A program made the translations under genes and the position numbers. Below are positions 6,641 to 13,946 of a DNA stretch of 15,433 nucleotides, piece after piece (the first letter of the stretch is position 1; each line of letters starts with the position of its first letter). The stretch is from contig CAZWUO010000074.1 of NCBI GenBank assembly GCA_964636675.1, forward strand, positions 1 to 15,433, in the 5' to 3' direction. The stretch is from JALUUH01 sp964636675 (lineage in GTDB: Bacteria; Pseudomonadota; Gammaproteobacteria; S012-40). The notes beneath the pieces are model-generated. The model made no database searches, was not told the DNA's origin, and saw only the letters and a program-made list of their open reading frames with translations.

Positions 6641-9202
6641 CTAAGGAGTACCTGCTGCGGTAAATGAATCACAGTTTTCAGTGGTACTCGCCAGTGCTGA
6701 ACCCTTAATGGTATACCAACCCACAGGCTGTTCCATAACTATAGCCGAATCAGCAGTAGCTGTGTCGCCATCCGCATCAGCACTCATGACTAACCATAGG
6801 GTTGCGCCGGTAGCACAGTAGACGCTTTCAGTGGCGCCATTTGATTCCCAGTGCGTCCAGGTTTCGATGCTCTTAGATGTGTTATCCGCTAAGGTCATAC
6901 TGCCCTTAACAAAATCAGGCACATCCAAGGTACCCACAACGGATATCGTTGCGTCATCCGTCGCATCAGGCGCTGTGACGCTTACACCTTTTGCGACGAC
7001 CACTTCATCCCCTTTCATCGCAGAATTCTGGGCATTCGTCGCATTAGGATCAAAAACCCGAAGTTCGTAATAAAAGGTCACACCAACACCGTTGTAATGA
7101 ATATTCACATCGGTAGCCGTTTCAGAACCGTAAGTGCTATCCGGTGTACGTGTGCTGGTAAATGCCTGAGCGCTGGTTCCCGCGATTAATGGGTAATCGA
7201 CATAGTTAACCGGATCCCAACTAATAGGTTCAACCGCACCATAACCTTGCTCATCATACTCTACCCAAAAATAGCCGCCGCTACCGCCTGCCGTACTATT
7301 CGGATCACCTTGCTCATCAAAGTTTTCGAAATCAACGACTTCTAATTGATTCATATTTCTCGCGATGAATCCTAACCAAGAATTGCGTGTGTCCGTGCTG
7401 CCTACACCCTTGGGCATAGCACCGGCATATTCTATAGTAGTGCCGTCAGCCAGAGTGACTGATGTTGGACTTGTCATGCAAATAACGAAATGTTTATCGC
7501 CAACGAGCATTGATTTAGCATCCGCAACATCTTTACAGATCTTGGTTTTGACCGCTGCCACTTTGCTCTGATCGCTAATGCCGCGAGACATCATGCCAAA
7601 TCGAACCTTTTTGAAGGCCGTTTGCCAAGGGATAATCTCACCTGCTGCATTCGTTGCATTGACCTCTGCACCGTATTTCGCAACGATATAAAAAGCCTCT
7701 TTGCGACCATCTTCCTCTGACGTAATGAGAATAATGGGTAATTTATTGCCGAGTGTATCGGTGAGCAAACCATCTTTAACCAAGTCTACAGAGAATGTAA
7801 AAGTACCGTTCGCATCTGTTTCGGTAATGACCACGCCGAGTTCAATCTCCAGCGGAATACCACCACCTTCACCGCCATCTCCATCGCTGCTGTCATCATC
7901 ACCCCACTCAACACTACGGGTTTCATGATTCCAACGACCCATTGCAATTTCACCCGCCGCTTGATCCGCAAACTGATATTCAGACCACGCCCAAATACCG
8001 AGTTTCCAATCAAATTTCGCGCTTGCATCGATACCTTGAAAAGTGGAAGCGCTATAAGGATGACACCAAACCCATTCATTCGGATTGCCTGCGATGCGAT
8101 CTTGGCAATCCTGAGGAAGTTCCGTTACCGCAACCGAGCCATTATCTGCATTATACTTTGCGACCGTGGCGCTGTAATAACCGCCAAAATCTTCATCGCG
8201 AAATTTGTCACCGTTGTTCTTATAAAGAGCCCCTTTTTGCTCGTTGAAAAAAGTGAGTTGTCCACGTTTGAGGGCAGTCACTTGACTTCCATCAGGCCCA
8301 TTCACCAGTTTTTCTCGGACTAAACGGAAAGTGCCTTCGGTGGTGGAACCCTTGAAAATAACATCTATGTCTTGATTCGTATCAGGATCGCGCTCTTGTC
8401 GAGGATGCTCTTCGCCATCTCGGCCGCGAAATTCTGCAATCCACGTATTCCTATCACCCATGAAGTTGATCGGAGAGAGTTTGGTAATTTTGACATCTTC
8501 ACCCGAAGCAATGGCTTCTTCTAAGGCTCTCGCTTGCAGATTAGTAATATCATCTTGAGTGACCCGACCATCACCGTCGGCGTCCAGTGCTGAAGCATCG
8601 ACTACCTTAATCACTACACCGGCTTCTTGCTCAACCGTGTCGGGTGTCGCATCCGCTTCGGATACCGCACGCCCAGCCACCGGGTCAATCACCACGTTAC
8701 CTAGTTTGGTATTATTCGCGAGTGCAACAGCCGCTGCTTTTGTGGTGTCAGAGGCCTGTACTAATGAACCTAAAACTTCCATACTGCGTGTATCAATGAA
8801 AATAACCGCATACAGTTTTCCGGCGTCTAGGGTCATATCAAAACCGCCACCTGCGTCTGCTTGTGATGTCACGGTATTACCCCAGGCATCAACTGCTAAG
8901 ACTAAAGCACCTCCCAATGGCGTACCTTCAAGCGTTTGACCGCTGACATCCGGTGCATAATAGGGCAAACGCGAACCGGCTTTGCTAAAATTCGTATCAG
9001 AATTCGCCATTTGAACCACCCCGGATAACGAAGCGGTTTCTTGATCCGTTTGCACCCCTTGATCAAAACTATCAAGATCTTCTACTGAGCGAGCATCACC
9101 GTCTGCATAAGTCGCTGCCAGTTCTTCATGAAAACACCCTGTTAACGCAAAAGTCACACTCAGTGCCCCTGCTGCTAACAGTGATAACTTAAATTTCTTC
9201 AT
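6641..9202 (-). CDS. Large lipoprotein of unknown function with an EF-hand-like loop
   Basis: I do not recognise a family for this 853-residue protein. The signal sequence ends in the classic lipobox LTGC (Cys23) followed by Phe, which would favour outer-membrane sorting. The mature protein is acidic and rich in Asp, Gly, Thr and Ala. A calcium-binding-like loop DADGDGRVTQDD lies at 207-218, and a glycine/aspartate-rich linker (DDDSSDGDGGEGGG) in the middle of the protein separates two halves. Residues about 85-150 resemble a beta-sandwich of the carboxypeptidase-regulatory type (GGALVLAVDAWGNTVTSQAD). Several paired cysteines in the C-terminal half may form disulfides. GAGGA lies nine bases before the ATG, and a strong terminator follows, so the gene is a single transcription unit. 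It may be a surface-exposed or structural lipoprotein; that is inference. Confidence 0.75.
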   Translation of the reverse strand: MKKFKLSLLAAGALSVTFALTGCFHEELAATYADGDARSVEDLDSFDQGVQTDQETASLSGVVQMANSDTNFSKAGSRLPYYAPDVSGQTLEGTPLGGALVLAVDAWGNTVTSQADAGGGFDMTLDAGKLYAVIFIDTRSMEVLGSLVQASDTTKAAAVALANNTKLGNVVIDPVAGRAVSEADATPDTVEQEAGVVIKVVDASALDADGDGRVTQDDITNLQARALEEAIASGEDVKITKLSPINFMGDRNTWIAEFRGRDGEEHPRQERDPDTNQDIDVIFKGSTTEGTFRLVREKLVNGPDGSQVTALKRGQLTFFNEQKGALYKNNGDKFRDEDFGGYYSATVAKYNADNGSVAVTELPQDCQDRIAGNPNEWVWCHPYSASTFQGIDASAKFDWKLGIWAWSEYQFADQAAGEIAMGRWNHETRSVEWGDDDSSDGDGGEGGGIPLEIELGVVITETDANGTFTFSVDLVKDGLLTDTLGNKLPIILITSEEDGRKEAFYIVAKYGAEVNATNAAGEIIPWQTAFKKVRFGMMSRGISDQSKVAAVKTKICKDVADAKSMLVGDKHFVICMTSPTSVTLADGTTIEYAGAMPKGVGSTDTRNSWLGFIARNMNQLEVVDFENFDEQGDPNSTAGGSGGYFWVEYDEQGYGAVEPISWDPVNYVDYPLIAGTSAQAFTSTRTPDSTYGSETATDVNIHYNGVGVTFYYELRVFDPNATNAQNSAMKGDEVVVAKGVSVTAPDATDDATISVVGTLDVPDFVKGSMTLADNTSKSIETWTHWESNGATESVYCATGATLWLVMSADADGDTATADSAIVMEQPVGWYTIKGSALASTTENCDSFTAAGTP

Positions 9203-9532
9203 TTATTATTCCTCTCTTATCTTGAGAATTTAAATCAACCTAGGACTAAAAACCTCAAAAAAATGAAATACCAGGCCACCGCCGAGATTAATAACCTCAT
9301 TAATACTGGTGATCGCGCTACAGTGGGGTATCGACTAAACCCAACAGAGCTTTAGAAAAGACTTTCTTTTTAATTTCAATAAATTAACGAGATATCTTAA
9401 TAATTAAGATTCAACAAATTACAAGCTAACAAACATCAAGTCTGTGATTTTTTTGGAAAAACCTTTTGGAAAAATGGAAAAGATCGACTTATAAAAATGG
9501 GAGGAATTAACCGAGAATGAGGACAGCGCCCT
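9203..9532. other. Intergenic region with lipoprotein promoter and small AT-rich repeats
   Basis: This 330-base stretch separates the TatD-family gene from the 853-residue lipoprotein gene. It must hold the latter's promoter, but I cannot pick a confident -35/-10 pair. A palindrome ATCTTAA-TAA-TTAAGAT lies at 9394-9410. Three copies of TGGAAAA start at 9454, 9467 and 9475, just past the end of the TatD-family gene. No open frame or RNA gene is convincing. Confidence 0.6.
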
Positions 9533-10303
9533 TTATGCATCCTCTATATGCAAAATATTTGCTGCCGATTGGCTTGTGTTATGGGCGATGTGCGTAGGCG
9601 ATTCATCACGCAAGGCTGCAATGCATTTCAATATTTCGGTGATATACATCGGGCTATTGCGCTGTTGTGAGTATTTGGCCGGCGGCATATCCGGTGCGTC
9701 GGTTTCTAACACGATGCTTTCCAACGGCAGGGTTGTTACTAAATGTCGCAGCTTGCTTGCCCTTGCATAGGTAACAGAACCACCAAAACCCAGCTTAAAA
9801 CCCAGATCAATATATTGCCTGGCTTGTTGCTCACTACCGCTATACGCATGCACTATTCCACCACAAAGCTTGCATTGACGCAGCTGCTGCAATACATCGT
9901 CATGCGCCTTTCTAACATGTAGGATAACGGGTAAGTCAGCATTTTTTGCGATAGCAAGCTGCCGGATAAAATATAATTTTTGTTGTTTACGGTCGGCGTC
10001 TGGCAAATGGTAATCGAGACCAATTTCACCGATCGCCGACACTTTCTTTTCCATCAAGGTTTGTTCGAGCAAGGGGATATGCTCAATGCAGTGTTGCTGT
10101 ATAAAATAAGGATGCAAACCTAAAGCAGCGATGAACATGGCATCCGACTCAGCCAGGCTGAGTAATCGCGGCCAAGTCGCCGCCGTAATACCCGGTAATA
10201 AAATATGTATCAAGCCAATGGTTTTACACGCCGCGATAATTTCTTTGCGATCCCCATCAAAGATTGCAAAATCAAGATGGCAATGGGAATCGAAAATTTT
10301 CAT
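9533..10303 (-). CDS. yjjV: TatD-family metal-dependent hydrolase, YjjV-like
   Basis: The protein is complete at 256 residues, the usual length of the family. It keeps all expected metal ligands of the TatD amidohydrolase barrel: HCH near the N-terminus (H7, H9), GEIGLD (E93), LPVILHVR (H129), VHAYSG (H152) and ETDAPD (D202). The stretches ALGLHP, THDxV-like KAHDDV, and TYARASK before LETDAPDMP match the Escherichia coli YjjV subgroup better than TatD or YcfH, from memory. Family members are metal-dependent nucleases or phosphoesterases in the cytoplasm; the substrate of YjjV is not well defined. It follows prfC after 27 bases with no terminator, so it is probably cotranscribed with prfC. The Shine-Dalgarno sequence is weak. 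Confidence 0.92.
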   Translation of the reverse strand: MKIFDSHCHLDFAIFDGDRKEIIAACKTIGLIHILLPGITAATWPRLLSLAESDAMFIAALGLHPYFIQQHCIEHIPLLEQTLMEKKVSAIGEIGLDYHLPDADRKQQKLYFIRQLAIAKNADLPVILHVRKAHDDVLQQLRQCKLCGGIVHAYSGSEQQARQYIDLGFKLGFGGSVTYARASKLRHLVTTLPLESIVLETDAPDMPPAKYSQQRNSPMYITEILKCIAALRDESPTHIAHNTSQSAANILHIEDA

Positions 10304-10330
10304 TGGCGTCGTTTAATAAAACTAAACTGA

Positions 10331-11917
10331 CTAATGCTCACGCGTAGATAGAAACTGAATATCCGGCCAACGTTCAATCATCAGCTGTAAATTAACTCTG
10401 GTCGGCGCGATATAGGTGAGATCTCCACCGCCATCAATCGCGAGGTTAGATTCTGCTTTGCGTTTGAATTCTTCAAGCATTTTCTCATCGTCACACATAA
10501 CCCATCTTGCGGTCGCTACATTTACAGGCTCAAACAGACAGTCGACCTTGTATTCATGCTTTAGACGCTCTGCAACCACATCAAATTGCAGCACACCCAC
10601 CGCACCAAGAATCAAATCATTATTAATAAACGGCTTAAATAACTGAGTCGCGCCTTCTTCACTGAGCTGATCTAAACCTTTCTGCAATTGTTTGCTTTTC
10701 AGCGGATCACGCAGACGCGCACGTCGAAATAGCTCAGGCGCAAAATGTGGAATTCCGGTAAATTTTAAATCCTCGCCCATGGTAAAGGTATCACCAATTT
10801 GGATGGTACCGTGATTATGCAAGCCAATAATATCACCCGGAAAAGCTTGCTCGACATGTGAGCGATCTTGCGCCATAAATGTCGCTGCATTAGCAATCAA
10901 CACTTGCTTGCCAATGCGCACATGTTTTATTTTTTTGCCTTTCTCATAAGAACCAGAGCACACCCGAAGAAAGGCCATACGGTCTCGATGTTGCGGGTCC
11001 ATGTTTGCTTGAATTTTAAAAACAAAGCCCGAAAAATTGTCCTCCTCGGGTGCAACCACACGCGTTTTTGTCGCACGAGGTAATGGGCTGGGCGCAAACT
11101 CCGCCAAGGCATCGAGCAACTCTTTAACCCCAAAGTTATTAATCGCAGAACCAAAATAAACCGGACTTAACTTACCCTGTAAAAACAAATCTAAATCAAA
11201 CTCATGACTCGCCCCACGCACGAGTTCAATCTCTTCACGAAACTCCTCGATCAAACTGCCAAAAAGTTCATCCAAGCGTGGATTATCCAGACCTTCAATA
11301 ATTTCACCCTCATTAATCTTGCCACCATGGGTTGAGCTAAACACATGGATTTTATCACTGTGGAGATGAAACACACCTTTGAAATTTTTTCCCATGCCTA
11401 TCGGCCAAGTCATCGGAGCGCACTGAATCTTTAACACGTCTTCGACTTCATCCAATAAATCAATCGGGTCTCTGCCTTCACGATCGAGTTTATTGATAAA
11501 TGTGATAATCGGCGTATCGCGTAACCGACAAACCTCCATGAGTTTTACGGTACGTTGCTCTACCCCTTTGGCCACATCGATGACCATCAAGGCCGAGTCA
11601 ACCGCGGTCAAGGTGCGATAAGTATCTTCCGAAAAATCTTCATGCCCAGGCGTATCCAGCAAATTAATGATGTTATCCCCATACGGAAACTGCATCACTG
11701 AGGACGTTACTGAAATACCCCGTTCTTGCTCCATCTTCATCCAGTCGGATGTCGCATGGCGCGCCGCTTTACGACCCTTAACGGTTCCGGCGAGCTGTAT
11801 TGCACCACCAAATAATAAGAGCTTTTCGGTAATCGTTGTTTTCCCTGCATCAGGATGCGAGATGATAGCGAAGGTTCGTCTACGCTTTGTTTCATCAGCC
11901 AATCGGCCACTTGTCAT
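10331..11917 (-). CDS. prfC: Peptide chain release factor 3 (RF3)
   Basis: RF3 is the translational GTPase that removes RF1/RF2 from the ribosome after termination. The GTPase motifs are all present: SHPDAGKT (G1, residues 20-27), RGIS (G2), DTPGH (88-92) and NKLD (142-145). The sequence aligns by eye over its whole length with E. coli RF3, including FTGFVFKIQANMDP-like, FAPELFRR and GVLQFDVV stretches and a C-terminal TREH. I chose ATG 11917 (MTSGRLADE) because AAAGGA lies nine bases upstream and it matches the family N-terminus; the in-frame TTG at 11956 has neither. The product is 528 residues, normal for RF3. A TATAAT on the minus strand at 12035-12030 would give a leader of about 105 bases. 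Confidence 0.98.
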   Translation of the reverse strand: MTSGRLADETKRRRTFAIISHPDAGKTTITEKLLLFGGAIQLAGTVKGRKAARHATSDWMKMEQERGISVTSSVMQFPYGDNIINLLDTPGHEDFSEDTYRTLTAVDSALMVIDVAKGVEQRTVKLMEVCRLRDTPIITFINKLDREGRDPIDLLDEVEDVLKIQCAPMTWPIGMGKNFKGVFHLHSDKIHVFSSTHGGKINEGEIIEGLDNPRLDELFGSLIEEFREEIELVRGASHEFDLDLFLQGKLSPVYFGSAINNFGVKELLDALAEFAPSPLPRATKTRVVAPEEDNFSGFVFKIQANMDPQHRDRMAFLRVCSGSYEKGKKIKHVRIGKQVLIANAATFMAQDRSHVEQAFPGDIIGLHNHGTIQIGDTFTMGEDLKFTGIPHFAPELFRRARLRDPLKSKQLQKGLDQLSEEGATQLFKPFINNDLILGAVGVLQFDVVAERLKHEYKVDCLFEPVNVATARWVMCDDEKMLEEFKRKAESNLAIDGGGDLTYIAPTRVNLQLMIERWPDIQFLSTREH

Positions 11918-11936
11918 ATACTCAATTCCTTTAATA

Positions 11937-12000
11937 TGTACACACACTGTACACAAAATTTAAACTGCTCTTGGTTCGTGAAATATTGCTTTAGCAATAT
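11937..12000 (-). promoter_or_regulatory. prfC leader: paired TGTACA sites and an 18-base palindrome
   Basis: Two self-complementary TGTACA hexamers (11937-11942 and 11948-11953) lie 11 bases apart, one helical turn, shortly before the prfC ribosome-binding site. Upstream, ATATTGCT-TT-AGCAATAT (11983-12000) is a perfect palindrome that could fold as a seven-base-pair hairpin with a four-base loop in the prfC leader. No function is known to me. Confidence 0.35.
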
Positions 12001-12029
12001 CTGACCAAGATCTTAATGTAATACGCAAC

Positions 12030-12057
12030 ATTATAACCTAGAAATGGCTTGACACAA
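12030..12057 (-). promoter_or_regulatory. Predicted prfC promoter
   Basis: On the minus strand a perfect TATAAT (12035-12030) follows TTGTGT (12057-12052) with a 16-base spacer. The -10 box shares its first bases with the first ATAACCTA repeat, so anything binding that repeat would touch this promoter. Confidence 0.5.
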
Positions 12058-12128
12058 TAACCTAAATATCGCAATACTGAATAACCTAAATATAGCACAA
12101 CACGATAACCTAATGATGAGAACTTATA
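12033..12128 (+). repeat. Four direct repeats of ATAACCTA at exact 24-base spacing
   Basis: ATAACCTA starts at 12033, 12057, 12081 and 12105, each exactly 24 bases from the last. Outside the eight-base core only the second and third units are clearly alike (both continue AATAT). The array fills the space between the divergent prfC and fic genes and overlaps the predicted promoters of both. Phased short repeats like these usually bind a regulatory protein. The Fic product's own winged-helix N-terminus is the obvious candidate, by inference. Confidence 0.8.
12049..12078 (+). promoter_or_regulatory. Predicted promoter of the AbiEi-Fic gene
   Basis: A perfect TTGACA (12049-12054) is followed after 18 bases by AATACT (12073-12078), about 58 bases before the ATG. 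The -35 sits at the end of repeat unit one and the -10 in unit two, so repressor binding to the repeats would block it. Confidence 0.5.
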
Positions 12129-12135
12129 AGAAGGC

Positions 12136-13674
12136 ATGGCAACACCATCGGATAAACTAGCACAGTCTCTGGCCGAACTGAAAAGATTACAGGATAGCGG
12201 GATTATCGCTATCCGAACGAGAGAACTGAGCCGGACACACAGAGAGCGCCTCCTCAAAAACGGATTTATCCAAGAAGTAATGAAGGGCTGGTATATCCCT
12301 TCCCGATCTAACGAGCCAACTGGCGAATCATCTAACGGCGAGAGCACCACTTGGTACGCCTCTTTCTGGGGCTTTTGCAGCGACTATCTAAGCTCACGAT
12401 TTGGTGATGACTGGTGTCTCTCACCTGAGCAATCGATTAACCTACATATCGGCGATAAAACCGTTCCTCGCCAATTGCTTGTACGCTCACCAAAAGGCGG
12501 TAACAAGCCAACGGGATTGCTGCACAATACTTCCATACTTGATCTGAGGCTCGATATTCCAACTCAAGAGGATATAACAACCATTGAAGGCATGCAGGTA
12601 ATGAGCATTCATTCTGCCTTGATCGCCTGTTCACCGAATCAGTTTTCTGCCAAACCGATAGAAATGCGTTCTGTCCTTTCCATGATATCGGATGCTTCGG
12701 ATTTACTTCGGAAACTTCTGGAAGGAAATCACAGCACAGTGGCCGGACGATTAGCCGGCGCATTTAGAAATATTGGGCGTAACAAAGTCGCTGACACTAT
12801 CATTGACACAATGAAGTCTGCCGGATATACAACCAACGAAGTAAACCCATTTGAAGACAAGCCTGCATTTACCTTTGGCAATAATGAAACTTCCCCTTAC
12901 ATTAATCGCCTTCGTCTGATGTGGGAAAGCTTTAGGCAACCTATCGCAGAAAACTTCCCAGCATCGCCCGAAAAAATCAGCGACATAAATGCTTATATAA
13001 AAAAAATAGACGATATCTATGCCACAGATGCCTATCATTCCTTATCTATCGAAGGATATCGAGTTAACGAAGGACTTATAGAACGAGTTCGTTCTGGCAA
13101 TTGGAATCCAGATAATAAAGAAGAAGACAACGAACATAAGAATGCCTTAGCAGCAAGAGGCTATTGGCAAGCTTTTCAAGCAGTAAAAAACAGCATCAAA
13201 AGAATACTGGCCGGAGAAAACCCCAGCATAGTTGCCGATGAAGACCATGGAAAATGGGTTCGCGAATTATTTAGCGCAAGCGTAGTAGCCGGTATTATCC
13301 AATACGCTGATCTTGCAGGTTATAGAAACCGCCCAGCTTACATTCGCAAATCCATGCATACCCCAGCAAATTACAGCGCAGTACGCGATTTAATGCCTGC
13401 ATTTTTCGAGTTATTACAAAAAGAAGAAAATCCTGCAGTACGAGTTGTCTTAGGTCATTTTATATTTGTTTATATCCACCCATACATCGATGGCAATGGC
13501 CGAACAGGAAGATTCTTAATGAACGCCATGCTAGCGGCAGGCGGATATTCTTGGATTGTCATTCCCGTTGAAAGACGCGATGAATATATGGACGCACTAG
13601 AGATAGCTAGCGTTAATCAAGATATCGTTCCTTTTACGAAGTTTCTTGCCAGCCTTATCAGTAAAAATGACTGA
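12136..13674 (+). CDS. Fic family protein with N-terminal AbiEi-antitoxin-like region
   Basis: The C-terminal half is a Fic domain with the complete active-site motif HPYIDGNGRTGR (H448-R459), typical of enzymes that transfer AMP from ATP to a target protein. The inhibitory motif (S/T)xxxE(G/N) is present as SLSIEG (302-307), upstream of the active site, so this is a self-inhibited class II arrangement. Residues about 8-55 form a winged-helix-like segment (AIRTRELSRTHRERLLKNGF, then VMKGWYIP) resembling the start of AbiEi, the antitoxin of AbiE-type systems. Residues about 95-230 look like the rest of the AbiEi fold, ending in RLAGAFRNIGRNKVADTI. DNA-binding antitoxin and toxin-like enzyme are thus in one chain. 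The AAGAAGG before the ATG is closer than usual (one base). The gene stands alone, with 272 bases before the next. Confidence 0.9.
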   Translation: MATPSDKLAQSLAELKRLQDSGIIAIRTRELSRTHRERLLKNGFIQEVMKGWYIPSRSNEPTGESSNGESTTWYASFWGFCSDYLSSRFGDDWCLSPEQSINLHIGDKTVPRQLLVRSPKGGNKPTGLLHNTSILDLRLDIPTQEDITTIEGMQVMSIHSALIACSPNQFSAKPIEMRSVLSMISDASDLLRKLLEGNHSTVAGRLAGAFRNIGRNKVADTIIDTMKSAGYTTNEVNPFEDKPAFTFGNNETSPYINRLRLMWESFRQPIAENFPASPEKISDINAYIKKIDDIYATDAYHSLSIEGYRVNEGLIERVRSGNWNPDNKEEDNEHKNALAARGYWQAFQAVKNSIKRILAGENPSIVADEDHGKWVRELFSASVVAGIIQYADLAGYRNRPAYIRKSMHTPANYSAVRDLMPAFFELLQKEENPAVRVVLGHFIFVYIHPYIDGNGRTGRFLMNAMLAAGGYSWIVIPVERRDEYMDALEIASVNQDIVPFTKFLASLISKND

Positions 13675-13683
13675 TATTTTGTT

Positions 13684-13776
13684 TGAGCATCCCCTGTTAA
13701 AATAGACACCCAGTGTAAGGTAAAACCTTAACTCAAGAGGTGGCCGATGAAACGAATATGACGCTCACTAAAAGCC
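13684..13776 (+). mobile_element. Probable decayed left end of an IS3-family element
   Basis: The stretch starting TGAGCATCCCCTGTTAAAA looks like the terminal inverted repeat of an IS3-family element. It is followed, as in such elements, by AAGAGGTGG and an ATG (13747) that opens MKR and stops after four codons. Shifting frame by one base recovers YDAH, giving the beginning MKR-YDAH seen in IS3-family OrfA proteins, then KA after another lesion. No right end or transposase body remains before the next gene. An A/T-rich TAAGGT-AAA-ACCTTA hairpin lies inside (13716-13730). The identification is from memory of family ends. Confidence 0.4.
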
Positions 13777-13847
13777 TAAATCTCAAACGCCACGGGTATA
13801 TCATAGTAAATACATTATTTATACCGCATTAACACCAAATAAATCCG

Positions 13848-13876
13848 GTCACTTAACCGGCGCACTCCTCTATAAT
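13848..13876 (+). promoter_or_regulatory. Predicted promoter of the DUF4172 Fic gene
   Basis: A perfect TATAAT lies at 13871-13876 with a poor -35 (GTCACT, 17-base spacer) that overlaps an inverted repeat CCGGT-N6-ACCGG (13845-13860). Transcription would start near 13883, inside the first operator-like palindrome. The poor -35 suggests low activity or a need for an activator. Confidence 0.55.
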
Positions 13877-13902
13877 GATTTGATTACCCGCCTATTCAGA
13901 TC
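13877..13902 (+). promoter_or_regulatory. Operator-like palindrome, copy 1
   Basis: GATTTGATTA, six bases, then TATTCAGATC. Each arm differs by one base from the perfect copy at 13920-13946. It begins directly after the TATAAT box and covers the expected transcription start, a classic position for a repressor. Confidence 0.7.
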
Positions 13903-13919
13903 ATTATTTTATTGATTTT

Positions 13920-13946
13920 GATTTGAATAGACCTTATATTCAAATC
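13920..13946 (+). promoter_or_regulatory. Operator-like palindrome, copy 2, abutting the fic start codon
   Basis: GATTTGAATA, seven bases, then TATTCAAATC: two perfect ten-base arms. The last base is followed immediately by the ATG at 13947. In RNA the same sequence folds into a ten-base-pair hairpin where a ribosome-binding site should be, and no Shine-Dalgarno sequence is visible. It could therefore act as a DNA operator, an RNA control element, or both. Confidence 0.75.

Noticed and set aside
11918..11956. A longer prfC starting at TTG 11956
   Set aside because: The added 13 residues do not match RF3, and ATG 11917 has a good ribosome-binding site.
12033..12128. CRISPR array or replication iterons for the ATAACCTA repeats
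   Set aside because: The conserved core is only eight bases, there are no uniform long repeats or spacers, and no cas or rep gene is nearby. A promoter-associated regulatory array fits better.
11991..12350. Minus-strand frame with repeated YLGY
   Set aside because: The repeats come from reading the regulatory array, and the rest lies antisense to the AbiEi-Fic gene.
13747..13761. Five-codon frame MKRI-stop as a small peptide gene
   Set aside because: It is better explained as the frameshifted start of an IS3-type OrfA.
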